64,000 bases of DNA, from the NCBI GenBank assembly GCA_037903475.1, contig JBAJFG010000342.1, positions 62,001 through 126,000 on the forward strand, given 5' to 3'. The stretch's first letter is position 1; every line of letters starts with the position of its first letter. The notes under the pieces were generated by a model. That model saw only the letters and a program-made list of their open reading frames with translations, did not search any database and was not told where the DNA came from. Positions 24,842 to 35,046 of the stretch are shown here, in pieces. The stretch comes from Ancylostoma caninum (lineage: Eukaryota; Nematoda; Chromadorea; Rhabditida; Ancylostomatidae). The position numbers and the translations under genes were made by a program.

Positions 24842-25119
24842 CCTATCAAAAACGGGGTTTTTGTCGCTTCTATGACTTCTGCTGTAAATTATTGGAATCA
24901 GCGTGGCGAGCAGGTCAAGAAATTGCTTGTATCATCGACATGAAAATAATGGTGAGCCCTGCCTTTAGGCTTCAGTCTCTAGCATCTTGCAAACCATAAG
25001 GATGAAAGCTTAGCAAAATACTACTGAACCATCTCGCATTTAGACAACTTTCGCACTCGTCGTAGGCAAGCAGTGTACACTTTCTCCAAACACCTAATAC
25101 CACTGAACTATCAGCCTCA

Positions 25120-25470
25120 ACGACCTGGTGTGGTCGACGGAAGCGATGACGGTATCCCGGTGATTATTGTAAGGCGAGCCCCCTTATTACTCAGACAAAG
25201 TATCGCACATATGCGTAGGACTACTGCAGGGCACCCGGAGGGCTTGGTTAGGAGACCCGGTCTGTTACAGACCGCAATTCCCGATTTAGCCCTCCGCAAG
25301 TCCCGGTACCCTCCCCCACATGTCCCGAAATGGGGGTTTTGAACAAAACTTATCACCCCCACTACCGCTCGAGGATTTCGAACTGACCTAACGGTCATTT
25401 ACCATTGCTCTTCGATTGCTTCACAGTCCACTGCGTTACCTCTGCTCCATCTGTGCCCACAACCGAGGGA
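25120..25470 (-). repeat. Possible tRNA-derived SINE
   Basis: Read on the minus strand, AACGCAGTGGACTGTGAAGC resembles a tRNA A-box region, and about 40 bases later GGTCAGTTCGAAATCC resembles a B box; a G-rich body follows. CCTCCGCAAGTCCCG within it recurs near 30405. SINE identity is inferred from the box spacing only. Confidence 0.4.
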
Positions 25471-25904
25471 CTACTCGAGACATCCACTAATGTATTTAAC
25501 ACAGTGCATTCCCAAGAGAAGGGAATTTTACAGAGCCCCATCTATACTAATTACGACCAAACGTTGAATACATAACTCCTAAGGGCCTATGAAGATTTGA
25601 GCACCCTTTCCGCCAAGAACTATGGACGGCTTTATCGTTCACACCGATTTCATTCATTTTTGCTTAATTTTGTCAAGAAATCGTGGATGACATGTCTGTT
25701 GCGTTGTTTGATACGCTGTACACAAATATATCTACAGTTTCGAGTAAAATTACAGGTCAAACCATTGATTTTATCGAGTTTCATGTTTTCGATCGGGGAA
25801 TCATGCCCACTGTTCTAATGCGCCGAACAGAAATATGACGCAAAAATTTTGCGGCAAAATGTCGACTCATTGACTGTTTGTTATTTTTTTTTTCATTCAA
25901 ACTA

Positions 25905-26860
25905 TTAGGTTGGTCCCAAAGTCTTGCACTTAATTTCATACTTTTTCCAAAAAATTTAAGTTCATTGTTAATGGATATCAATCAACAAAATAACCACTAA
26001 TATGATCCAACGGCCAACGCAGCGGTAGATCATCAGTTCCAGAAGTGAAGAGCTGTCAGCTGTCTGTCAGCTGCAAATCAAAGAAACTTGAAATCTCACT
26101 TTTCGGTTTGCTCCAATCATCGAATTTCTTTTCCCGTGGATACAGCTTCAGGGCTCCGAGCAAGTGGCAGCCAAACGGGGATAAGACAGGAGAATAAGCA
26201 GGGAGTGATAGAACTTCCCCACCTATTTCGGTAATTTTTTAACGGGTAAGCATTCCCCCGTGAGGTCGGGCGTCGTCATGAAGTGGGGCAACATGGTCAA
26301 TTTTTCCCCGCTCCAGGCGAGTTGCGTCTGCCAATTTCTGTAGTTGAGAATATTAGACTTAAGCAGTCGCAGTAACCCAGGTATCAGCAGCTCTCGATAT
26401 AGCATTCCCTAGGAATTCCATCAACAACACTGAAAAACCTTCTTTCGAGCACTTCTCTTTTCGGCTACATTGGAGATGGTTCCCTACGCGTGGCTCAACT
26501 TTTCTCTCGTGTACGGTTAACACACAGACCCAACTCTCATCTCCAGTAATGAGCTAGTGAAGAAAGTTCCTCCTATGTGGACGCAGCAGCAAAGACTTGC
26601 ACGCACACTCAGTCCTGGGCTTTGATTCATTAAACGATAACCAAGCAAACCAACGATGGCTAAAGTGATTGGATATCGTATTGAGTACATAGTGCTAAGA
26701 GACGCAGACAACAAAAGTTGGTTTGCTAGCCTGGGTTATCGTTTCATGAATCCCACCCCTGCAAGGCACTCAGTTTGTGGGGGACCCAACCCGTCATCAG
26801 TCAGTGAGGAAATGTGTATTATGTGAAATCTAAATTAAAGAATCACAGGCGAAGAACTTC
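25905..26860 (-). pseudogene. Mariner transposase fossil, interrupted by a 153-bp insertion
   Basis: Read on the minus strand, the mariner order is clear: GWVPHKLS, then (across the insertion 26614-26766) CKSLLLRPHRRNFLH, a stop, LITGDESWVC (first catalytic Asp), a shifted block GMLYRELLIPG, DHVAPLHDDARPH (second Asp), and PAYSPVLSPFGCHL, where the family has YSPDL. The third catalytic Asp is therefore valine. Several stops and frameshifts are present. The 25905 end begins TTAGGTTGGTCCC after a TA, as in mariner termini; no matching opposite end was found, and the upper limit is approximate. Confidence 0.87.
26614..26766. mobile_element. 153-bp foldback element inserted in the mariner fossil, 8-bp target duplication
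   Basis: It is flanked by perfect CACTCAGT copies at 26606-26613 and 26767-26774. The termini are imperfect inverted repeats sharing GATTCAT.AAACGATAACC. It splits the mariner transposase between the WVPHKLS and CKSLLLRPH segments, so it is younger than that copy. An 8-bp duplication fits the hAT superfamily. The copy at 15871 is in the opposite orientation. Confidence 0.88.
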
Positions 26861-27701
26861 ACGCTAATTTCACCCTTTGCCATAGTTCTGGCCTTGAAGA
26901 CTAAACAACAGTCTCAGTACGAGTATTCTCTCAGTGGTGCGTACTTGCGGCAGGTTTCGATTTGTACGTTAATGTAGAGAAAATCTTTCTGATTACAAAA
27001 GTGCGCAATTTTCGACGTTATAGAAAAGTATTAGAAAGCTATTAGAAAGCTTCAGCTTTCGATTCCCTCGAGGAACGCTCGTTTCCTGGCCAGGCTACAG
27101 TTCAGATCCGTAATCTGATCAGACATAACCCGTAGCATGGTCTGGAAACAGCGAGGCCTGGAGTCCGTATAGACAACATCTGAGGTTTGAGTCAGTTCTG
27201 GTGTTGACCCGTAATTTCTCCGAGCAACATAAGGAAGTGCTGATTCAGCCGTGGCCTCTTAACAAACAGGGTCACGCTTTTTGAGGTCTGTCATGTATAC
27301 CACTGTCCACGCCAGTTCACACTGATTTTCTCACCATAAAAATCTCGAAAGCGATTTCTGAGGTAAGACACTGTTGCTCTTAGGGCACACACAGAGTTGA
27401 AAGCGCTATATTCTGTGTCAGGAACCAAAATAGATGCTTTTGTGAGTAGGAAGTTCGCTCAAATTGTAAAAGAGAAACTTCAGAGACTTAGACGATGAAT
27501 GCCGTTATTAGAGTGAATATGACAATAAGAAACTCAATAAACATTATTATAATAGGAATTTCCAGAGTGATTACGACTACAAAATGCGTATTTTACGTTA
27601 TTATAGGAGAGGTATGGAGTGCAGGACTACAAGTAGTGGAAAAATAGGCAGAACTCACTGCTCTGTGAGGTCAGGCATCGGGGAGTTCTCGGATTACCCG
27701 C

Positions 27702-29453
27702 ATGTTCCCCCGCACCTATGCGAGGCTTTTATCAAAGCTCGGGGATATGTCGCACCCCCTTCCCCATCAAAAAGCTGATGCCTTAGCAGAGTATTTCGCA
27801 AGCGTCTTCCTGAAAAGTACAAATGAGGATAGCGAGCCACCTGCTGTAGCTAGTAGCTTCTGGGATAACTCCGAACTACTAATCTCCCCAGCTGATGTCT
27901 ATAAGCAGCTTAAGCGCCTCAAGCCTTCTACCTTCATTCCTTTCGATGGTATCCCACAAATTGTGTACAAGAAATGCGCAGGTTCCTTGTGCAAGCCTTT
28001 GTCAATTTTGTTCAGCATTTCCCTTACATCAATGGAAGTGCCATGCTTATGGAAGGAAGCCATTGTTACCGCCATCCCTAAAGTTGCTAATCCTGAACAT
28101 GTCTCGAATTTTAGACCAATAAGTATCAACCCGACACCGGTAAAAGTCCTTGAGAGATTAGTACGTGAAAAGCTGGTGCGTCACCTCAACAGATCCAACC
28201 TGATACCTGTGGAACAACATGGTTTTACCTCTGGTGCCTCGACTTGTACTCAACTTGTCGATTGTTTACATGACTGGTCCACGGCTCTTAATGAGGGATG
28301 TTCCACTGATGTCATTTACTTCGATCTATCAAAGGCTTTTGATAGAGTTAGTCACAGCAAGCTCCTCCAGAAACTCCAGCAGCTTGGTGTTAAAAATAAT
28401 TTAGTAGAGTGGGTTCGTTCATATCTCAGCGACAGATTTATGTGTGTTAGGGTTGGTAATGCCTTTTCCGAGAGGTATCGCTGTGAGAGCGGCGTCCCGC
28501 AGGGGGGTGTCCTCTCTCCCCTCTTGTTTCTTGCCTACACCTACGATCTCCCTGTTAAACTACGGACACATCCGTCTGTCAATATCCGTATGTATGCTGA
28601 TGATATAAAGGTGTACGCATCATACAATTCTCTGAACTGCTCAGTAATCCACGACGCGCTTTCGATGTCTATAACTAACATGATGGAGTGGGCTCACCTT
28701 TTTGAGATACCCGTCAATCTCTCTAAAACAGTGGTTTTCCACATAGGCAGGGGTACCCATATAGACTATAAATTTGCTGACATAACTCTTAAAACGTGCG
28801 ATGAAGTTAAGGACCTTGGTATTCTTTTCAAGTCAGATCTTTCTTTTGATGCACATATCAGTGATATTATTAAAAAGTCGTTTAGTGTTCTTTTCATGAT
28901 ATTCCGAAATGTGCGTTCCAATGATGTATCTTTAATGCTGAAGCTATACAAATCATATGTTCGTCCGATTCTTGAATATGGTTCACAAGTTTGGAGCCCA
29001 TCTAAGATCAGGCTACAAAAAGCCTTGGAAAGAGTGCAGCAATGCTTTACTAGGATGCTCTTGTATCGATGTTCAGCCATCTCTTACCGTTCTCACTTGA
29101 TTCCCTGCTACTACCAGCGACTCAACACCTTCAAATTGAAGAGCCTATTGTATCGGCGCATATTTAACGACCTAGTCTTTTGTTTCAAGGTTTTGCGCAT
29201 GGACTGTAAACTCAAGCCTAGTAGATACTGGGTTTTCAGACCGTGCAGCGGTCGAACAGGTGGGTTTTCATTGGACTACAAAAAAGTTAACTCTAGATTT
29301 AATTCCAGGGTATTCTCTACTTTATTTTTGCGTGGTGCAAGGTGGCTACAACTATTACCGAATGATGTTCTCAGTTCACCGTCCCCTTCGGCTTTTCGGA
29401 ATAGACTAAGAAAAATTAACTTATTAGGAGTTCTTGGCATCAGTGAATCCTGA
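27702..29453 (+). CDS. Non-LTR retrotransposon reverse transcriptase (CR1/Jockey-like), 5' truncated
   Basis: A 583-codon uninterrupted frame. It encodes a non-LTR reverse transcriptase that would copy element RNA onto a nicked target. Visible motifs: FRPISINPTPVKVLERL (about 140-157), YFDLSKAFDRV with the first catalytic Asp (about 206-216), SGVPQGGVLSPLLF (about 262-275) and MYADDIKVYA with the catalytic Asp pair (about 297-306). The C-terminus ends with the usual LPNDVLSSPSPSAFRNRL segment. The expected endonuclease domain is missing upstream: codons before LLSKLGDMSHPLPHQKADAL are degraded, so the insertion is 5' truncated and the first ATG is arbitrary. Absence of stops suggests a fairly recent insertion. 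The clade is inferred from the DLSKAFDRV/YADD style. Confidence 0.92.
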   Translation: MFPRTYARLLSKLGDMSHPLPHQKADALAEYFASVFLKSTNEDSEPPAVASSFWDNSELLISPADVYKQLKRLKPSTFIPFDGIPQIVYKKCAGSLCKPLSILFSISLTSMEVPCLWKEAIVTAIPKVANPEHVSNFRPISINPTPVKVLERLVREKLVRHLNRSNLIPVEQHGFTSGASTCTQLVDCLHDWSTALNEGCSTDVIYFDLSKAFDRVSHSKLLQKLQQLGVKNNLVEWVRSYLSDRFMCVRVGNAFSERYRCESGVPQGGVLSPLLFLAYTYDLPVKLRTHPSVNIRMYADDIKVYASYNSLNCSVIHDALSMSITNMMEWAHLFEIPVNLSKTVVFHIGRGTHIDYKFADITLKTCDEVKDLGILFKSDLSFDAHISDIIKKSFSVLFMIFRNVRSNDVSLMLKLYKSYVRPILEYGSQVWSPSKIRLQKALERVQQCFTRMLLYRCSAISYRSHLIPCYYQRLNTFKLKSLLYRRIFNDLVFCFKVLRMDCKLKPSRYWVFRPCSGRTGGFSLDYKKVNSRFNSRVFSTLFLRGARWLQLLPNDVLSSPSPSAFRNRLRKINLLGVLGISES

Positions 29454-30397
29454 TTCTTTTCAGTTCGCCTTCTCGGCTGCTGATAGCATGACGCTCTCGT
29501 TTCGCCGTTGCCCTCCTACGCCAATTTATCCTTTATGTCAGGATCATTTCCAGCCTGCCTATTTAACTTGTTTTGCCTATTCTATTCTGTTCTTTTCCTC
29601 TTTATTTTAGTCCGCTAGAGTTTTATCTGCATAAAGATCGTTCGGGCAAAAATTACGTTTGCCTTAGGTTTGGGTGATTACCATTTCTCGGGAATTAGGC
29701 ACAGTTTGTCGATTTCGACCACTCCGCGCCTTTCTGACATTTTTTTTTGAGTTTCGCCATTCCATCCTTGTGCTATATTGAGCTGGTTTCTTCCACAGCC
29801 GCACGGCTTCAATAAGTGAGTCTGACATCGGATTGTTAGGGCTAGGGAATACCTAACATCCGAAAATCTGGTGTCGGATTTCCCATGCATGTCTTTACTC
29901 GTGGGAAGTGGCGGTCTCCCTAACGTCACTCACTTGATCTTCCTCCCTTGCTTTCACCGTGCTGGCTTGCTTGGAAGAACTGTCTTACCACACCTTCTCC
30001 GTCGGAATGGTACAGCTAGGCGCCGTTTTTATCCATGACAAGCCACCACCCGCCTGGAAAAATGGTTCCATCACTCCTTCTTTGAGCCGTTGACTAAACA
30101 CAACCTGCCTGATGATCTCTGATGCAGTATCTTCTCTCTGTTAGGTTTGTGAGGATTTTTTTTCTTTCGTGTTCCTTTTAAGTTTTTCGATTCATTACTA
30201 CATTTATTAGTTAGTTCTGATGTTGGTGCTCACAACCTTTGTTCTCCTCGTATGATTTCCACCTAAATTAATGCTACGTTTGAGCTTTTTTTTGTTTGAA
30301 TTGAGCTGTCATTCTCTGCTTCCTAAATTACTTTTTTATCTGCACTTGGCTTGGCGCACCGTAGTGTGCATATAAATAAATAAATAAATAAATAAAT
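29454..30397 (+). repeat. Probable 3' UTR and tetranucleotide tail of the retrotransposon
   Basis: Non-coding sequence follows the reverse transcriptase stop and ends in about six AAAT units at 30373-30397. CR1/Jockey-type elements often end in short microsatellite tails. Assigning the whole 940 bases to the element is an inference; an older fragment near 29.95-30.13 kb may be separate. Confidence 0.55.
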
Positions 30398-30589
30398 CTA
30401 CATCCTCCGCAAGTCCCGATGGTTTTTCGGGCCTAGATCGCACCCCTCGACTACCTCCTCCGCATGTGGTCTCGAAGCAGGCAGTTACCGCATGACCTAC
30501 AAACTTCCTTGAGAAACGAGGGCTATTATCCTCCGTACGTCCTGACATTTTTGTCTGAGTATAGGCGGCGTAGCCAAAACGAACTTTCC

Positions 30590-31021
30590 TTGAAGGCAGC
30601 ACTCACGGGAATTTTTGGGTTGAAGATTTCATGGTTTATCGGGGTTTTTAGGGACGATGAACTCATCGACAACGATGATGTAGCGTGAAACACAGAAACA
30701 AGAAAAAACACAGAAAATGGTGGCGGTATTTCATGTGCGTCCACAGCGCGGACGAGTGTTTTTTGATGGGTCCCGCCGCGGAACCTAATGGTACGATTTT
30801 CATAAACACGCCCCCGCTGAACCACATGCGCACACTCTGTCAACAGCGTTTGGTGGCGCGACGGAACCCTAATGTCCAGAGCAGCAGATGTGTCACGGCA
30901 CTATCTTCGCAGGTAGCCGATCGTTCAAGGTGTTCAACTTATTGTTGCGATTGTCCAGCAGCCGGCTATATGGTAAGCGTCTCATTTCAGAAGTGAAAAT
31001 TTCCGTGAGTGCTGCCTTTAA
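30590..31021. mobile_element. TTAA-type foldback element A
   Basis: The right end GCTGCCTTTAA and left end TTGAAGGCAGC are inverted, extending through GGCAGCACTCACGG.AATTTT. The right flank is TTAA; the left is TTGA, one mutation away. The interior is not palindromic and has no transposase. It belongs to the same terminal family as the elements at 31973, 32326, 47396 and 56516. Confidence 0.75.
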
Positions 31022-31151
31022 CACATTCGCGACAACGCAGATTTTCCGCTCAGGGCCACTTTGGACTAAAGCGAGCTTGCGCTTGTTTCCCACCGGATTT
31101 GCGAGAATTAGGGTATATTTGACATGCTGATCACAATTATGCCATCTATTT

Positions 31152-31860
31152 TACTTGGTAAAGCACTTCTGTAGTGTATGTTTACTGTAGAAACTGTGGA
31201 AAGAACTTTTTCCATCAAAATTCAACCAAAATTTGCGCAGGAGTAAGAATATGAAATCCATTGTCTACCGTATCGCTACACTGCAGAGTTACTGTAATCA
31301 TACTGTAGGAACTGTGAGGAAGGTTCTTCATCAGAATTTGTCCGACACTGTGGTTATTTTACGCTCTGAACTCGAATATGGCACCTATCTCGAATATGGA
31401 TCTTAAATTCGTTTTCAGCATGTCAGAAACTCCCACCTGCCAAAGTTTCACTGAATTTGGTGAACAAAATGCATCTACAGTATGCCTACGGTAGCCCTAC
31501 TGTACTGCGCTACGGTGAAAAATGGATGTCAATTTCGTACTCAGCATGTCAAATAACCCCACTTGCCAAAGTTTCACTGAATTTGGTGAATAAAATGCAT
31601 CTACAGTATGTCTACAGTAACCATACGATAACGCTACAGTAGCCCTAGAGTACTGCTCTACGGTGCAGGACTGATGGCGTATTTATGTCAGCACGTCATG
31701 TATCCCAAAAGTTCAAATTTGCTGCAGATGCTGTGAGAAAATACATCAACAGCATCTACAGTATGACTACAGTAATCCTACAGTACCGCAGTTACGGTAC
31801 AAAATGGATGCCATTTCCGTGTTCAGCGGGTAGAATAACCCCTGGGGGCAGAATTTGGGG
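31152..31860 (+). repeat. Degenerate satellite, three units of about 125-145 bases plus decayed units
   Basis: Units start at AGCATGTCA near 31420, 31543 and 31688 (AGCACGTCA). They share CCAAAGTTTCACTGAATTTGG, ATGCATCTACAGTATG, CTACAGTA motifs and ACGGT.CAAAATGGATG. Bases 31152-31420 hold more decayed copies. Similar words occur inside the tyrosinase intron near 42530. Confidence 0.7.
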
Positions 31861-31891
31861 GAGCTCCACCTAAGAAAAAGGGATAAAACGG

Positions 31892-31958
31892 ATACGACCC
31901 ACCGGTGGGTCGTATTGTCCTCTATGTAACTTCCCGTACGACCCACCGGTGGGTCGTA
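31892..31958. repeat. Two copies of a perfect 22-24 bp palindrome
   Basis: The half-site TACGACCCACC/GGTGGGTCGTA forms a perfect palindrome at 31892-31915 (24 bp) and again at 31937-31958 (22 bp), with centres 44 bases apart. Each is followed by TTGTCC. They lie between the satellite and the next TTAA element. Confidence 0.9.
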
Positions 31959-31972
31959 TTGTCCGTTATGTG

Positions 31973-33314
31973 TTAAAGGCAGCGTTTGGGGAAATTCTCA
32001 TGGTTGGGATCATTGCGCCAGTAGTTAGAAGATTGTATGTGCTTCACTATGTAGAACTGAGAACGAACTCGCCTTACTTCTTTTGAAAAATGAGGACTCA
32101 CAAGCCGTTCGAGGAATCAGTTTGGCCTACGAGCGTACAAATGACAACCCAAAGTTCAAGCAAAACGATCGTCGTGATCTGGAGCTGCGCAGTGAGAAAT
32201 TCGTAAATCTCTTCAGAATTGAACAGATGCGATCCTATTCAAGTGGAAATGACATGTTTTTACAATGTTTTGCGTATATGGCGTCGCTATTACAATTTCA
32301 GAAGAGTTTGTTGAGTATCCATCATTTAAAGGCAGCAGGAGCTGAAATCCTCGACTTCGAGCTGAGCTGTGGGGGATGAAGTACAGACTCAGCACATCAT
32401 AAATGTGAAACGAACACAGACAATTATGGCTTACCTGCAGAGAAAATGGAACATTCGTCGCGAACACGCCTGGCCGTGTGGGGGATGAAGTACAGACTCA
32501 GCACATCATAAATGTGAAACGAACACAGACAATTATGGCTTACCTGCAGAGAAAATGGAACATTCGTCGCGAACACGCCTGGCCGTGTTCGCGCGCGGAC
32601 GAGTTTTCCCTGGCGCAAAAAGCCATTGCAGTGCGTGGTTTGGCGCAAATGGAAAACGAAATGCATTCAATCCACAGGGTTTCATGGCTGGACTCGGCCA
32701 AAACCACGCGCCGCAATGGCTTTCGCGCCGGGGAAAACTCGTCCGCGCACGAACACGGCCAGGCGTGTTCGCGACGAATGTTCCACTTTCTCTGCAGGTA
32801 AGCCATCATAGTCTGTGTTCGCTTCACAATTATGATGTGCGGAGTCTGTACTGCACCACCTGCATCTCATCTCGGAGTCGAGGATTTCGGCTCTTGCTGC
32901 CTTTAAAAGAAAACGGCGATAATTAATAGTTAGAAGTCTTTCTACGTTATAAAGGTTTTCCTTTGTGAAGTGCAGTGTTTGTTTGTACTTTTGTATCGAG
33001 GTAATATAGATTATATCATTGGATGTTCTGAACTTATGAGATAAAATTGTGAAGAGGCTGTGTTAGTGGAACTCTGACCTTCATCGAAAGCAAGGTACTG
33101 CTTGATATCGATTGGTTGTTGCTACGTCACAGTAAAGCTATCGCCGCTAACAACTCGTCCACACAATTTAACTTCCGCGTCCTACTCGTAGAAATAGCCA
33201 AGATTTACGCACTTTTTCCTAGTTTTTCATGTCAAATCTGACTTCAGTGAATGGGAAAACTATACAATATGACGGAACCTGGGAAACAGAAATTTCCCTG
33301 GTCGCTGCCTTTAA
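31973..33314. mobile_element. TTAA-type element B, host of nested element C
   Basis: It starts TTAAAGGCAGCG..GGGGAAATT and ends AAATTTCCCTGGTCGCTGCCTTTAA, so the ends are inverted copies around TTAA. Its 1342 bases include the complete nested element 32326-32906. No transposase frame is seen. TTAA target use is typical of the piggyBac group; that assignment is inferred. Confidence 0.72.
32326..32906. mobile_element. TTAA-type palindromic element C, nested in B, with internal duplication
   Basis: It begins TTAAAGGCAGCAGGAGCTGA and ends with its complement GGCTCTTGCTGCCTTTAA; the arms remain complementary for most of the length (TCCTCGACT, CAGACTCAGCACATCAT, TTACCTGCAGAGAAA, CGCGAACACGCCTGGCCGTG). 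The left arm contains a perfect 109-base tandem duplication, 32369-32477 and 32478-32586. Open frames inside are artefacts of the palindrome. Related copies lie at 47396 and 56516. Confidence 0.88.
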
Positions 33315-33518
33315 TCATTTCGGGTCCTGGTCATTGGGTGCATTGACCAGAAACGCACGGGCCACTACGATCAGCGATAATCTAAATTTGCATACTGACG
33401 TTATAAAAAGGGCGTTGCTGCGTCATTCGGACACAATTTTTTTGGAATTCTTTGAATCCGTACCATTGTAATTCTCCTTCCATTTCTAGTAGTTTCCTCA
33501 TTTGGAGGCGTCAACTAG

Positions 33519-33523
<5 letters not shown>

Positions 33524-33558
<35 letters not shown>
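33524..33558 (+). repeat. CT dinucleotide microsatellite
   Basis: An uninterrupted run of about 16 CT units. Confidence 0.95.
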
Positions 33559-33561
<3 letters not shown>

Positions 33562-33611
33562 ACCACCTCTCATCAGTCTTCACATTACCGGTGTTGCCTT
33601 TGCTCATTACA

Positions 33612-34762
33612 CTGCCGCTATGGTTCTCGAGGACTGTAGCACCTTGCGTCGCCTTCGCCGGCGACTGTGAGGTCGATACGCATTGCTTGTGGGCGGAGCG
33701 GCGGCGGCAGCCGCCGTCGCTGGCGACTGGCGCCCTCCATCGCGGCGGCGGGGCGTTTGGGCTCAGCTAAGAAAGGTGTGAATATCCGCGTGGCTAACAA
33801 TGCCTCGCGGATATTCACACCTTGCGCATCCACCAAGTGACAGCCGCGCAGACTCGAGCAAAGGGGCGTGGTCGCAACGCTTCGACCGAAGGCCCCTACC
33901 ACGAGCGCGATCGAGTCTCGCCGCGCGGCGGGAAACTCGGACAACGGCGCTGCGCGCGGCCGCGGCTCCGGATGGGTGCAGCAACGTGAAATAACTATCC
34001 ATTTCAAGTGATACACAAATAATCAGCCTTGAATTCGCATAGCATCAGGCACATGCCGAAATCCTACCTAGATTATGAAATATCCATATCGCTGTTTTAC
34101 AAAACTTGAAAGGAATGATAACCCGTTTCACGTGAAACCTTGCATTATACCTGGCAACTCTACTTGTTAGTGTAGGAATGAAACGCATCTGCAGTATGTT
34201 TGGAACCGAATGAAAATCGAATAACACAGTTCATTCAACTATAGGCATGTGCCTGATGCTATGCGAATTCAAGGCTGATTATTTGTGTGTCACTTGAAAT
34301 GGATAGTTATTCCACGTTGCTGCACCCATCCGGAGCCGCGGCCGCGCGCGACGCCGTTGTCCGAGTTTCCCACCGCGCGGTGAGCTTCGATCGCGCTCGT
34401 GGTACGGGCCTTCGGTCGAGCGCGTTGCGACCACGCCCTTTTGCTTGAGCCTGCACAGCTGTCACTTCGTGGATGCGCAAGGTGTGAATGTCCGCGAGGC
34501 ATCGTTAGCCGCGCGGATATTCACACCTTTTTTAGCTGAGCCCAAACGCGCGCCCTCCATCGCCAACATCGGCGGCCGCCAATGTTGGCGACTGTGACGT
34601 CGGTGCGTATCGATTGGTCGCCAACGTTGGCGATCGGCGGCCGCCAATTTTGGCGACTGCGGCGCCATTGCGTATCGATTGTGAGGGGTCGCCAACATTG
34701 GCGGCCGCCATCGCCGGCGACGGCGACGCAAGGTGCTATACTCCTCGAGGAGTATAGCGGCT
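33612..34762. mobile_element. GC-rich outer foldback element, split by the inner palindrome
   Basis: The left end GCCGCTATGGTTCTCGAGGA and the complement of the right end GCCGCTATACTCCTCGAGGA are inverted copies, continuing through TAGCACCTTGCGTCGCC. The interior repeats GGCGGCCGCCAA and GTTGGCGAC. The 38709-38968 copy shows the uninterrupted form, so 33754-34548 here is a later insertion. It is strongly GC-rich compared with its flanks. Confidence 0.85.
33754..34548. mobile_element. Inner long palindrome with arms of about 300 bases
   Basis: The arms 33754-34054 and 34245-34548 are inverted copies starting CGTTTGGGCTCAGCTAA, with a 190-base spacer. Each arm carries its own hairpin built from AAGGTGTGAATATCCGCG and its complement (33774-33823 and about 34480-34530). 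CGCCCTCCATCGC occurs on both sides (33731-33743 and 34551-34563), which may reflect target duplication, although the left copy is separated from the arm by about ten bases. The open frames inside are not genes. Confidence 0.87.
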
Positions 34763-35046
34763 ACCTTACCTGTATACTAGCTCGCATTAGGTCCTTAGTA
34801 ACTGTTCTCAAATTTCAATTTTCATTAGTAACTGTTCTCAAATTTCAAAGGAACTGTTGTTTCCTTGGTTCTCGGCATTGTCTGGCCGGGTTACACCCTC
34901 ATATCTACTACATCTCTGCAACTCCGGCTTATCGGACTTGTATACGCTGTGCTCGGATGCGAGGTTACGTCTCCCTACACTCTGTTAGTTCTCATGCTCA
35001 AGCACCTATCTGCCTGCATTTATTATGTTAGTTGCCATAAGGATAA

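Larger units (their letters stand above)
23712..25119. other. No gene recognised; holds only the hairpin and tandem units listed
   Basis: Open frames of 60-120 codons overlap the hairpin and tandem repeat and show no family resemblance. Confidence 0.45.

Noticed and set aside
32478..32926. Several overlapping 100-120 codon frames near 32.5-32.9 kb with similar copies at 47.6 and 56.5 kb
   Set aside because: They come from the palindromic TTAA element; the same protein appears on both strands because the arms are inverted copies.
33618..34016. 132-codon Arg/Ala/Pro-rich open frame and others near 34.3-34.9 kb
   Set aside because: They lie within the GC-rich nested palindromes, where stop codons are rare and frames appear on both strands.
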